A program made the translations under genes and the position numbers. From Bacteroidales bacterium (GTDB lineage Bacteria; Bacteroidota; Bacteroidia; Bacteroidales; UBA932), in contig JAFSOA010000017.1 in assembly GCA_017447265.1 (NCBI GenBank), forward strand, positions 62,001 to 126,000: a stretch of DNA of 64,000 nucleotides, in the 5' to 3' direction. The notes under the pieces were generated by a model. The model was not told where the DNA came from. It was given only the letters and a program-made list of their open reading frames with translations, and did no database searches. Shown piece by piece: positions 20,581 through 29,765 of this stretch. Position 1 is the stretch's first letter. Every line of letters starts with the position of its first letter.

Positions 20581-21554
20581 TCAAGGAAATGTCGATGTGG
20601 CGGACCCTGTTCCGCGAAAACAACGTAAGTACGCTCAATGAAGCGACGGCCTGTGGCAAAATCCGCTATGTGGTCAACCTGTCGGAGACGCTTCACGACC
20701 ACCGCTATGCGGAAATCGCCAACGAGATTGCCGGGCAGCCGGGCGTGAAGCTCGTGCTGATTGCAGGACCGTCGAGCAGCGGCAAAACCACCTCGTCGAA
20801 GCGTCTGGCCATGCACATGCGGGTCAACGGCCTGAACCCCATCATCATCTCGCTGGACGATTATTTCCGCAACCGCGAAGATACCCCGCGCGACGAGAAC
20901 GGCGACTACGATTTCGAATGCCTGGAAGCGCTCGACGTCCCGTTCCTCAATCAGCAGCTGGAGGAGCTGCTGCGCGGCAAGCGGGTGGAAATTCCGAGAT
21001 TCGACTTTGCTTCGGGAACGCGGAAGTTCGTCGGACAGTTCCTGCAGCTGACCGACAACGACGTGCTGATCATGGAAGGCATCCATGGCCTGAACCCGGC
21101 GCTGACACCCCAGATTTCCGACAAAGATAAATTCAAGTTGTACGTCTCCGTGCTGACGCCGCTTTCCATCGACGAGAAAACCCGGATGTCGGCGGCGGAC
21201 TATCGGCTTCTGCGCCGCATGGTGCGCGACAATCAATATCGCGGCATGACGGCCGCGGATACCATCCTGCGCTGGCCGAGCGTCCGTTCCGGAGAAGAAA
21301 AGTACATCCAGCCCTTCAAGAAACTGGCGAATGCCGAGTTCAATTCAGGCCTTCTCTATGAGATTCCGATGCTGAAATGCTACGCCGAGCCGCTGCTGCA
21401 GGTCATTCCGAAATCTTCGCCTGCCGCTGCGGAGGCGCACAGGCTGCTCAGCCTGATCCGCAGCGTCATCGCCATGACGCCAGCGGACGTCCGCCATATC
21501 CCGCCGACATCCATCATCCGGGAGTTCATCGGCGGCTCGAGTTTTCACTATTGA
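20577..21554 (+). CDS. Uridine kinase/phosphoribulokinase-family nucleoside kinase, short form
   Basis: 325 residues from the ATG overlapping the uvrA stop. Earlier in-frame starts lie inside uvrA. Walker A is AGPSSSGKTTSSKRL. SLDDYFRNREDTPRDENGDYDFE is the substrate loop typical of Bacteroidota nucleoside kinases. The usual homologue in this phylum is about 550 residues with N-terminal TGS and threonyl-tRNA-synthetase-like domains. Here only the kinase part and a short lead-in are present. Likely role: phosphorylation of uridine or another nucleoside in salvage. Confidence 0.85.
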
Positions 21555-21565
21555 TTCCGTCCTCT

Positions 21566-22561
21566 CTAGGATTCCACAATACCCATCAGCTGCCGTATCT
21601 CCTGCTTGGCGACGCGCCAGCGGGGGATGTCGATTTTCGTGCCGATGACTTCGACAACTTTGGCGGCGAGGGCAGAGCCCACCTCCCCACAAACCTTGAG
21701 CGGCATGTCGTTGGCGTGTGCATAGAGGAAGCCGGCCGCATAGGTGTCGCCGGCGCCCGTTGCATCGACGGCTTCGCCCGGCCAAGCCTCGACGAAATGG
21801 AACTCGTCGCCATGCTGGATCATCGAGCCGTCCTTGCCGATCTTCACCACCGCGATGTCGGCCATTTCCGACATGGCCTGCAGCGCCTCGCGCGGCGGAC
21901 AGTGCACAAAGGCCGCCGCCTCCGTCTCATTGGCGAAGACGATGTTGACATAGTTCTTCACGATGTCCTGCAGGAACACGTTGTTTGACTCCACCACGTT
22001 GTAGGAGGCCATGTCGAGCGAGATGATCATGCCGCGCTCCTTGCCCATCTCCACGGCCCGCCGCACCAGATACTGGTTCTGCACCAGATAGCCCTCGATG
22101 TGCAGATAGTCATAACCTTCGAAGTATTCGGGCTTCAGGTCTTCGGGACCAAGCTGCAGCGCCGCGCCCAGATAGGTGGCGAAGGTGCGGTCGGCATTGG
22201 GCGCCGTGATGAAAACCATGGCGCGGCCCGAAGCCACCGTACCCACCAGCAGGTTCGACTTGATGCCGTTCTGCAGCTGCGACTGGCGGAAAAGCGAGCC
22301 CAGCTCGTCGTCGCCCACCTTGCCGATGTAGCCCGAGGGCATGCCCAGAATGGCTGTCGCCGACACGGTGTTGGCGGCCGAACCGCCGGCCACGTACTGC
22401 ACGCCGATCTCCTTGAGGTCTGTCCAGATGGTGTTGCCCGTCTTGGCGTCCACGTGCTGCATGCTGCCCAGCGGCAGGTTGTATTTCTTGAGAAGGGTGT
22501 CGTCGGGGAGCACCGCCAGAATATCGGTCAAGGCATTCCCGATGCCGAGGATTGCTTTCAT
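21566..22561 (-). CDS. PfkB-family carbohydrate/adenosine kinase
   Basis: 331 residues, ribokinase fold. GGSAANTVSATAILG is the first PfkB signature and DATGAGDTYAAGFLYA the second, with the catalytic Asp. Overall it resembles adenosine-kinase-like proteins of Bacteroidota. The exact substrate is unclear. Its start overlaps the stop of the upstream membrane-protein gene by 4 bases. It converges with the nucleoside kinase gene across only 11 bases. Confidence 0.88.
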   Translation of the reverse strand: MKAILGIGNALTDILAVLPDDTLLKKYNLPLGSMQHVDAKTGNTIWTDLKEIGVQYVAGGSAANTVSATAILGMPSGYIGKVGDDELGSLFRQSQLQNGIKSNLLVGTVASGRAMVFITAPNADRTFATYLGAALQLGPEDLKPEYFEGYDYLHIEGYLVQNQYLVRRAVEMGKERGMIISLDMASYNVVESNNVFLQDIVKNYVNIVFANETEAAAFVHCPPREALQAMSEMADIAVVKIGKDGSMIQHGDEFHFVEAWPGEAVDATGAGDTYAAGFLYAHANDMPLKVCGEVGSALAAKVVEVIGTKIDIPRWRVAKQEIRQLMGIVES

Positions 22562-23577
22562 TGCAAGGTATTGGTTTTCAATTTTCTACGATAAATCGCC
22601 CAGCTGACGAGCGAGACGAGGCCGCACAGCAGCATCTGGACGATCTGCGATTCGTGCGAGAGCGTGGCGAAGAGCAGGCCGGTCTGGCGGTCAACGCCAT
22701 AGACCGGCATGAGGGTCATCGCGACGATGAAATGGTACGCGCCGAATCCGCCCTGCACCGGCACGATCCAGCCGAAGGAGCCTACCACCATCAGGAAAAG
22801 GGCGTCCCAGCCGTCCAGGGCGTCGAACGCCGGCAAGGCCCGCATGGTCCAGAGACTGCAGAGCCAGTAGCCGATCCAGATGACCAGCGTATAGGCGAAA
22901 AAGCCCCATTTGTTCTGCATGCGGAACGCGGCGGTGATGCCTTCGCCCAGTCCCTTGAAGAACTTCAGGAAGGCGGCGCCCACCTTGCTCCGGCCGATCG
23001 GTTCGCGGAAAGTGCGGATCAGGTACACCAGGCCCACGATGACGGCGATGACGATCAGCACGATCCAGAACCAGCCCAAATGCATGGAGCTGGCGGCGGG
23101 ACGAAACATTTTCTCCACGATGAAATCGCGGAAACGACCGAAGAAGAGCAGCGGCACGCCGGCCAGCAGCATGCAGAGCATGTCCCAGGTCCGCTCGATC
23201 ACCACCGTGCCGAGCGAGCCCTGGAAGGTCGTCTTGCGCGTCTCCCCCATCAGGCCGCAGCGTACCACCTCGCCCGAACGCGGGAAAGCGATGTTGGAGA
23301 GGTAGCAGATGGCGTAGGCGTCGTAGGTCTCGCGCCGCGTGATGGGCTTCGTGCCTTTCGTGCGGATGGGCTGCAGCATGATGCGCCAGCGGTTGCCCCG
23401 GAGCCAGGTGATGATCCACTGGACGGCGATGATGGCGACGACCCAGCCCCAGCGGCACTGCTTCATGTCGGCGAAGAAGGCATTCCAGTCCAGGCCGCGG
23501 AACGAGAAAAAGAGAAGCACTGCCACCAGGATGAGCAGCAGTGCATATTTCAAGACTTTCTTCAGCTTGTCGTTCAT
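22558..23577 (-). CDS. Flippase-like membrane protein (lysylphosphatidylglycerol synthetase TM-domain family)
   Basis: 339 residues with about eight membrane helices. FPRSGEVVRCGLM and the later GGFGAYHFIVAMTL are the conserved blocks of the UPF0104/LPG_synthase_TM family. No catalytic aminoacyl-transfer domain is present, so it is the stand-alone membrane part. Such proteins are often called flippases, but few have proven substrates. It sits between the sugar nucleotidyltransferase and the PfkB kinase in one operon. Confidence 0.82.
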   Translation of the reverse strand: MNDKLKKVLKYALLLILVAVLLFFSFRGLDWNAFFADMKQCRWGWVVAIIAVQWIITWLRGNRWRIMLQPIRTKGTKPITRRETYDAYAICYLSNIAFPRSGEVVRCGLMGETRKTTFQGSLGTVVIERTWDMLCMLLAGVPLLFFGRFRDFIVEKMFRPAASSMHLGWFWIVLIVIAVIVGLVYLIRTFREPIGRSKVGAAFLKFFKGLGEGITAAFRMQNKWGFFAYTLVIWIGYWLCSLWTMRALPAFDALDGWDALFLMVVGSFGWIVPVQGGFGAYHFIVAMTLMPVYGVDRQTGLLFATLSHESQIVQMLLCGLVSLVSWAIYRRKLKTNTLQ

Positions 23578-23580
23578 GGC

Positions 23581-24495
23581 TTATCCCCAGAGGCTGCGCG
23601 GATAGACGCCTTTTTCAATGAGTTCGCCTATCTTGGAGACCACGAACGGACGGTCTTCCTTGTACGTGACGCCGAACCACTTGGCATCACAGTTGAGCAC
23701 CTTGAACGTGGCGTCGTTGCGCTTGATCAGCACGTCGGCCACGTAAGGGATGAAGAACTCGGCCTTCGGATTGGTCTTCACGTCGTCGGAGTTGAGGAAG
23801 TTCTTGAAGAGTTCCCCGGACCAGCCGAAATAGTCGGGCGTAAAGCCCCAGAAATTCATGGAAACGACACTGTCTTCCGACACGGCATGGTCGACGCCTT
23901 TCTCGGAATAATAGACCTTTCCGTCCTCCTTGCGCTGGATCGACGTCCGCTCGGTCACCGTCGAGAGGCAGCCGTTGTCGTCAATGCCGCAGACGCCGCG
24001 GGAGACGCTGCCGAAATCGGAGAGGGTGTTCTTCAGGAAATAGCCCACAAGGGCGTACCGGCCCCGCATCCCTTCGACACTGCGGAGAAAATCCGCGATG
24101 GCGGCAAAGCCTTCCCTGCCATAGAAGTCATCGGAATTGATCACGGCAAAAGGCTCATGGATCACGTCTTTGGCCATCATCACGGCATGGTTCGTCCCCC
24201 AGGGTTTTTCGCGGCCCTCCGGCACGGAATAGCCTTCCGGCAGGCAATCCAGTTCCTGATAGACAAATTCCACGTCGATTTTACCGCCAAAGCGTTCCTT
24301 CGAATAAATCTGCTGGAAAGCCTCGGCAAACGAGTGACGGATGACAAAGACCACCTTGCCGAAACCGGCCTGGATGGCATCGTAGATCGAGTAGTCGATG
24401 ATGGCCTCGCCGCACGGGCCGAGACCGTCCATCTGCTTGAGGGAGCCGTAGCGGGAACCCATCCCGGCAGCCAGAACTAAGAGTGTAGGTTTCAC
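23581..24495 (-). CDS. Sugar-phosphate nucleotidyltransferase
   Basis: The GTG at 24495 gives 304 residues beginning (M)KPTLLVLAAGMGSRYG, which places the nucleotide-binding motif at the N-terminus as the family requires. The longer frame from 24549 reads back into the upstream amylase gene. NSDDFYG is the metal-binding motif. It probably makes an NDP-sugar from a sugar 1-phosphate and an NTP. It follows the GH13 genes by 10 bases, so it may share their transcript and use starch-derived glucose 1-phosphate (inferred). Confidence 0.82.
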   Translation of the reverse strand: MKPTLLVLAAGMGSRYGSLKQMDGLGPCGEAIIDYSIYDAIQAGFGKVVFVIRHSFAEAFQQIYSKERFGGKIDVEFVYQELDCLPEGYSVPEGREKPWGTNHAVMMAKDVIHEPFAVINSDDFYGREGFAAIADFLRSVEGMRGRYALVGYFLKNTLSDFGSVSRGVCGIDDNGCLSTVTERTSIQRKEDGKVYYSEKGVDHAVSEDSVVSMNFWGFTPDYFGWSGELFKNFLNSDDVKTNPKAEFFIPYVADVLIKRNDATFKVLNCDAKWFGVTYKEDRPFVVSKIGELIEKGVYPRSLWG

Positions 24496-24505
24496 GATCT
24501 TCTGT

Positions 24506-26347
24506 TTATTTGAATTCAAGGACCATCGATTCGCCCGGTGCCACGACAAGCTTGTCGCCCAGCCGGAAACGTTCGCCGGTCATGATGTTTTTGCCTTTTT
24601 TCGCAAAGTTAGCGGTTATTTCCGAGAAATGGGGCCAGTCGACCACATAATCCTCCTTGCCTCCGTTGAGAATGGTCATGACGCTCTCCCCTTTCACGGT
24701 ACGGAAATACACGTACACGTTGGCGGCGTCAGGACGGAAATGGATGAAATTTCCCTGTGCCACGGCTTTCGAGCTCTTGCGCCAGGTGAAGAGGTCGGAG
24801 ACATACTTGCGCAGCACGATCTGCTCGCGCGTAAACTGCCCCCACGGCATGTCGACGCGCTCCTGCGAGTGGCCCACCGTACCGTCGGCGCTCTGCAGGC
24901 CATATTCGTCGCCGTAATAAAGCTGAGGTACGCCGCGCATGGTGGCCAGCAGGGTGTAAGCCATCTTGATCTTGCCGGGGTCGCCGCCCAGCTCATGGGC
25001 CAGGCGCGCCGTGTCGTGGTTGCCGATGAAGACCAGGATGTCGGAGGGATCGTCGTAGAGGCGGTCCAGGGCGAGGGAGTTGTAGATGCGCAGCATGCTC
25101 GGTTCCCAGGACGTGCCTTCGTCATTGAGGGCGCTCAGGGTGGCGAACATCAGCGGGAAATCCATCACCGAAGGAAGGTGGGAGTTGTAGCCGTCCTTCT
25201 GCTTGACGCCTTCCCAATAGGCGCAGGAAGCTACGTCGCCGAACCAGACTTCGCCGACGATGTTGAGCCGCTTGTACTCGTTGCGGATGGCCTTCGTCCA
25301 GGCGGCGATGCCGGCCTTGTCAGAATACGGGAAAGTGTCGACGCGCAGGCCGTCCAGGTCGGCATATTCCACCCACCAGACGGCCATCTGCTCGAGGTAG
25401 TGCCGCACGAGCGGATCAGCCAGGTTCATGTCGGGCATCGTGGTGTCGAACCATCCCTTCACGCAGCTTTCCTTGTCCACCTCCGCGGCATGGGGATCGC
25501 TGTGGGTCGACATGGCGGCATTGGTGCGGATGAGCTTGTCGCCGCCGCGCTTCAGGTTTTCGGGATAGTTGATCCAGGTGGAGGAAGGCAGGTCCTTCAT
25601 CCACCAGTGTGCCGTACCGCAGTGGTTCGGCACCATGTCCATGATGACTTTCAGGCCCTTGTTGTGGGCTTTCTCCACGAATTCGCAGTAAAGCTCGTTG
25701 GTGCCGTAGCGCGGGTCGATGCGGTAGTAATCGGCGCAGGCATAGCCGTGGTAGGAGTAGGTCTTCTCGTTGTCGAAGGTCAGCGGCGTGGGCCAGATGG
25801 TGGTCACGCCCAGGCTCACCAGATCATCGAGGTGGTCGATGATGCCCTGGATGTCACCGCCGTGGCGGCCGCCCAGATTCTTCGGATTGGCTTTCTCGGC
25901 GGCTTCCGGCGAAGAGTCGTTCTTCTTGTCGCCGTTGGCGAAGCGGTCGGGCATCAGCAGGTAGACGGCGTCGGACGGGCCGAAGGACTCGCGCCGGGCC
26001 GAACCTTCGCGCCGCTTGTACAGGATGTAGTCGAAGTCGAACTGGCGGCCGTCGGGCGTCACCAGGTTGAAGGTATAGCTTCCCGGCTCCAGCCGGTTTC
26101 CGATCTTCACTTCCACGAAAAGGTAGTTCGGGTTGTCGGTCGAAACGACTTTGCCGACCGAAAGGCCCTTGACGGTGGCGTCGACCGACACCGTCGAGCC
26201 GGCGATACGGTCGCCATGGATCATCAGCTGGAGATCCGTCTCCATGCCGATCCACCAGCAGGGCGGTTCCACCCTGTCGATTTTCTCTGCCCGAAGGGTC
26301 GTCATACACAGCAGGGCTGCCATCAGCAGCAGGATCTTAGTCTTCAT
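24506..26347 (-). CDS. Neopullulanase/cyclomaltodextrinase (SusA-like, GH13)
   Basis: 613 residues from ATG 26347, which begins a signal peptide (MKTKILLLMAALLCMTTLRA). A longer frame lacks one. VEPPCWWIGMETDLQLMIHG is the N-terminal cyclomaltodextrinase domain found in SusA. The GH13 catalytic residues lie in GLRVDTFPYSD (nucleophile Asp), IVGEVWFGD (acid Glu) and FIGNHDTARL (Asp). There is no lipobox, so it should be periplasmic and cut imported maltooligosaccharides. Its start overlaps the upstream amylase stop by 11 bases. Confidence 0.92.
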   Translation of the reverse strand: MKTKILLLMAALLCMTTLRAEKIDRVEPPCWWIGMETDLQLMIHGDRIAGSTVSVDATVKGLSVGKVVSTDNPNYLFVEVKIGNRLEPGSYTFNLVTPDGRQFDFDYILYKRREGSARRESFGPSDAVYLLMPDRFANGDKKNDSSPEAAEKANPKNLGGRHGGDIQGIIDHLDDLVSLGVTTIWPTPLTFDNEKTYSYHGYACADYYRIDPRYGTNELYCEFVEKAHNKGLKVIMDMVPNHCGTAHWWMKDLPSSTWINYPENLKRGGDKLIRTNAAMSTHSDPHAAEVDKESCVKGWFDTTMPDMNLADPLVRHYLEQMAVWWVEYADLDGLRVDTFPYSDKAGIAAWTKAIRNEYKRLNIVGEVWFGDVASCAYWEGVKQKDGYNSHLPSVMDFPLMFATLSALNDEGTSWEPSMLRIYNSLALDRLYDDPSDILVFIGNHDTARLAHELGGDPGKIKMAYTLLATMRGVPQLYYGDEYGLQSADGTVGHSQERVDMPWGQFTREQIVLRKYVSDLFTWRKSSKAVAQGNFIHFRPDAANVYVYFRTVKGESVMTILNGGKEDYVVDWPHFSEITANFAKKGKNIMTGERFRLGDKLVVAPGESMVLEFK

Positions 26348-27707
26348 TTTCCAATTCGCTTTCGTCGCAGTCGCCGAAACAGTCACCGACGCTGAAGATG
26401 ATGTGATAGCCGTGTGCCGGCAGCGTGAACTCGCAGTCCGTCGTCACGAGATGGTTCTCCACCTTGTAGGTTACCACCTCGTCGGAGAAGTTGAACATGG
26501 CCAGGCACATGTCGCCCTCCTCTTCCCGCTCGAAAGCGAAGATCTGTTCCGGATGGTCGGTCGGCAGGACGGCCATCGTGCCACCCCAGGGTGCCGCCCA
26601 AAGACAGGCGTGCAGGTCGCGCAGGGCAATGAGTTCCTTGTAGAGCTTGGTCATCTCGAACGGGTCGCGGCTCCAGTCGATCGGATCTTTCTCGAAGAAC
26701 TGCAGACGCTTGGACAGGCAGATCTCGTCTCCGTTGTAGAGCATCGGGATGCCGGGCAGCAGGAAACTCAGGACCGTGAACTGCTTGAGAGTGGGACCGA
26801 ACATCTCCAGGTTCGTGCCCGACCAGGAGTTCTGGTCATGGTTGGAGACGAAGTTCATGGCCCAGGTACCGGCGGGCATGCCGACGCTGTCGGCATAACT
26901 CACGTAGAAATCGGCCAGGTCGTTGGCATTCACCTTGCCGGCGGCCAGGTCATACCACAGATGCATCTGGCGCCAGGCGTAATAGGCGTCGAAGGCGTCC
27001 ACCTGCAGGGCGGGCGTCTCCGCTTCGGCCAGGAAGAAGAGTTCTCCGGGGCGCTGGGCGCGGAAATCGGCGAAGGTCTTGTCCCAGAAGTCGGTCGGCA
27101 CCTCGCTCGCCACGTCGCAGCGGAATCCGTCCACGCCGCGGTCCACCCAGAACTTCATCTGCTGTTCCATCGCATCATAGACCTCGGGGTGATTCACGTA
27201 GTCGAGGTGGGCGATGTCGGTCCAGTCGTACTGCGTGGCCAGGTTGCCCTCCGCGTCAAGGTGGTACCAGTCGCGGTGCTCGCGAGTCCAGGCATGGTCG
27301 CGGCCCGTATGGTTGGCCACCCAGTCGAGAATCACCTTGAAGCCCTTTTCATGGGCAGCGGCCAGGAAATGGTCGAAGTCTTCCAGCGTGCCGAACTCCG
27401 GGTTCACGGCACAGTAATCTTTCACAGCATAGTAGCTGCCGAGCGTACCCTTGCGGCCTTCCACGCCGATGGGATGGATGGGCATCAGCCAGAGAATGTC
27501 GACACCCAGCTCCGCGAGACGGTCGAGTTGCGGCTCCACGGCGGCAAAGGTGCCCTCGGGCGAGAACTGGCGCACGTTCACCTGATAGATGACGGCGTTC
27601 TTCGCCCATTCGGGATGCACGACATGGGTCACATTGCCTTCCGGAACGGCCTTCTTGCAGGCCGCCAGGCAGAAGAGGATGAGCAGGAAACTCAGAATCT
27701 TTTTCAT
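26337..27707 (-). CDS. GH13 alpha-amylase lipoprotein
   Basis: 456 residues with a lipoprotein signal (LILFCLAACKK; Cys at about 17). The GH13 barrel has GFRCDVASEV (nucleophile), FLAEAETPA (acid) and FVSNHDQNSW. It is a compact enzyme with few accessory domains, suited to short oligosaccharides. The lipidated N-terminus puts it on a membrane, either periplasm-facing or surface-exposed. Third of four consecutive GH13 genes. Confidence 0.9.
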   Translation of the reverse strand: MKKILSFLLILFCLAACKKAVPEGNVTHVVHPEWAKNAVIYQVNVRQFSPEGTFAAVEPQLDRLAELGVDILWLMPIHPIGVEGRKGTLGSYYAVKDYCAVNPEFGTLEDFDHFLAAAHEKGFKVILDWVANHTGRDHAWTREHRDWYHLDAEGNLATQYDWTDIAHLDYVNHPEVYDAMEQQMKFWVDRGVDGFRCDVASEVPTDFWDKTFADFRAQRPGELFFLAEAETPALQVDAFDAYYAWRQMHLWYDLAAGKVNANDLADFYVSYADSVGMPAGTWAMNFVSNHDQNSWSGTNLEMFGPTLKQFTVLSFLLPGIPMLYNGDEICLSKRLQFFEKDPIDWSRDPFEMTKLYKELIALRDLHACLWAAPWGGTMAVLPTDHPEQIFAFEREEEGDMCLAMFNFSDEVVTYKVENHLVTTDCEFTLPAHGYHIIFSVGDCFGDCDESELENED

Positions 27708-27716
27708 ATTTCGCGA

Positions 27717-29753
27717 TTATTTGATGATTGCATAGGAAATGGGCGCGACTTCCACGGAGAGGGTCGAGCTGCCGTCGATGGCCAGGCCGCAGGGCAGGCT
27801 GAGTTCGACCGTACGCGGTTCCCGGCCCTTGTTGAGCACGGTCACCACGGTCTCGCCCATGTAGCTGCGGCTGTAGGCCAGCACGTCGGTGTCGGCGTAA
27901 AGCAGTTTGTAGTCGCCGTAGATCAGCGGCATCGACGCGTTGTGCATCCGGGCCAGGGACTCCGTCTCCGCCAGGGTGGCCTGTTCGTCGGCCGTCAGGC
28001 CCTCGAACTGCATCCAGCGGCGGTTGTCCGGGTCGTTGGCGCCGGGCTGGCCGTATTCGTCGCCGTAGTAGATGCAGGGCACGCCCGGAATCGTGAAGTT
28101 CAGCGCGTGGAGCATCTTCAGGTATTCGTAACCCACCGGGTCGGTCACGCGAATGTCGCGGTGCCAGCCGGCGGCCTTGTTGTCCTCGTCCCGGCGGACG
28201 TCGCCGCTGGCCAGGCAGATATAGCGCGGCCTGTCGTGGTTGCCCGTGATGTTGCCCATCAGGTGGTGCGAACCGTAGACCGCCATGTCTTCGGCGATGC
28301 GCTTGGCCAGGCCCTCGAACGAGCCGTCCCCGTCGACCGTCGCCCAGGTGAAGGTGTCATAGACATTGAAGTCGAACTGCGCATCCTGCATGCCGGGCTT
28401 GATATACGAATTGATCAGCGAGGTGGAACCGTAGGTCTCGCCGATCTGGTAGAAGGTCCGGCCGGGCAGGCTGTCGTACAGTTTGCGCGTGAGCATGCGC
28501 CAGTACTGCTCGGGCACATGCTTGGTGGCGTCGTGGCGGAAGCCGTCGAAGTCGAAGTGCTGCACCCAGTAGAGGGCCGAGTCGGTGAGCTGGGCGCAGA
28601 TGTCGGCCCGCTCCAGGTCGAGCGTGGGAATGTGGTCGTCAAACCAGGTGGTCAGGCGGAACTCGTCGTAGAGCTGGCGGTTCGGGCGGCCGTCCGGCGT
28701 GTCGGAGGGCGTGGTCCAGTCGGGATGCGCGGTCAGCGTCGGGCTCTCGATATGCATGTGGTTCGACACGTAGTCGAGGATCACGTTCTTGTTGTCGGCG
28801 TGCGCCTTGTCGAGGAGTTCGCGGAGTTCCGCTTCCGTGCCGTAGCGCACGTCCACGGCCGTGGCATAGTACGGCCAGTAGCCGTGGTAGCCGCTGAACT
28901 GCGTCTCCGGATCATGGATCTGTCCCCAGGCGTTGAAGGGGTTCTGGGTGATGGGCGACAGCCAGATGGTGGTCACGCCCAGTTCGTCGAAATAGCCGCT
29001 TTCCAGGGTCCTGGTCACGCCGGCGATGTCGCCGCCCCAGTAGTCGACCTTCGGGTGCACGTTCGGGACGTTCAGGGGTCTGTCGTTGTCCGCGCGGCCG
29101 TTGACGAAGCGGTCGATCATCAGGGAGTAGAGCACCTGCGCATGCTTGTCCGTGCGCTGGAGTTCCTCCGTCTGGCGCATGACCCGGCCGTAGCGGAGCG
29201 GGACGAAGACATCGTTGCCGATGCCGGCGTCGTTGGCCGCGTAGGCGCGGATATAGGAGCGTTCCATCTTGCGGGCGTTCCGGGGGACGGTGATCTCGAG
29301 CCGGCTGCGGTCGATCACGCGGATGCCGTGCTCCTTGTCAAGCAGGGTGTTCTGCCAGAGCACCTGCACGTCTTCCGCCCGGTTTTCGATGAGCAGGTAG
29401 AATTGGTCGTCCCGGCCGGGAACGGGGGCCGTGGTGATGAACGGCGCCCGGGCCGGATCGGCACCTTCAAGCTTGGCGGGCAGCCGGTTCTTGAGCACAA
29501 GGGCGGCTTTCTGGCCGCCGGCGGTGATTTCCAGATACCGAAGCCACGGGTCGCCGGGCGTCGAGACAATCTCGAGCGTATCCATCGAAGGCAGCGTGGG
29601 GAAATAGTCGCGGAGAATCACGACGCTGGTATCCTGTTCCAGCAGGCAGGGACTGGCCAGCGGACCCGCATCAAAGAGCGGTGCCGGCGCCACCTTCACG
29701 TGGCTGCATCCCGCCGCCAAAAGTATCGTGAAGAAAAGAAATGCGTTTCGCAT
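27717..29753 (-). CDS. GH13 alpha-amylase lipoprotein with N-terminal beta domain
   Basis: 678 residues. Lipobox LLAAGC. About 190 residues of beta-rich sequence precede the barrel, perhaps a carbohydrate-binding or Ig-like module. The barrel shows VDYWGGDIAGV, FDGFRHDATKHV (nucleophile Asp), QIGETYGS (acid Glu) and NITGNHDRPRY. It resembles the long neopullulanase/alpha-amylase lipoproteins of Bacteroidota starch loci. Twelve bases separate it from the SusG-like gene upstream. Confidence 0.9.
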   Translation of the reverse strand: MRNAFLFFTILLAAGCSHVKVAPAPLFDAGPLASPCLLEQDTSVVILRDYFPTLPSMDTLEIVSTPGDPWLRYLEITAGGQKAALVLKNRLPAKLEGADPARAPFITTAPVPGRDDQFYLLIENRAEDVQVLWQNTLLDKEHGIRVIDRSRLEITVPRNARKMERSYIRAYAANDAGIGNDVFVPLRYGRVMRQTEELQRTDKHAQVLYSLMIDRFVNGRADNDRPLNVPNVHPKVDYWGGDIAGVTRTLESGYFDELGVTTIWLSPITQNPFNAWGQIHDPETQFSGYHGYWPYYATAVDVRYGTEAELRELLDKAHADNKNVILDYVSNHMHIESPTLTAHPDWTTPSDTPDGRPNRQLYDEFRLTTWFDDHIPTLDLERADICAQLTDSALYWVQHFDFDGFRHDATKHVPEQYWRMLTRKLYDSLPGRTFYQIGETYGSTSLINSYIKPGMQDAQFDFNVYDTFTWATVDGDGSFEGLAKRIAEDMAVYGSHHLMGNITGNHDRPRYICLASGDVRRDEDNKAAGWHRDIRVTDPVGYEYLKMLHALNFTIPGVPCIYYGDEYGQPGANDPDNRRWMQFEGLTADEQATLAETESLARMHNASMPLIYGDYKLLYADTDVLAYSRSYMGETVVTVLNKGREPRTVELSLPCGLAIDGSSTLSVEVAPISYAIIK

Positions 29754-29765
29754 ACTATCTGGTAT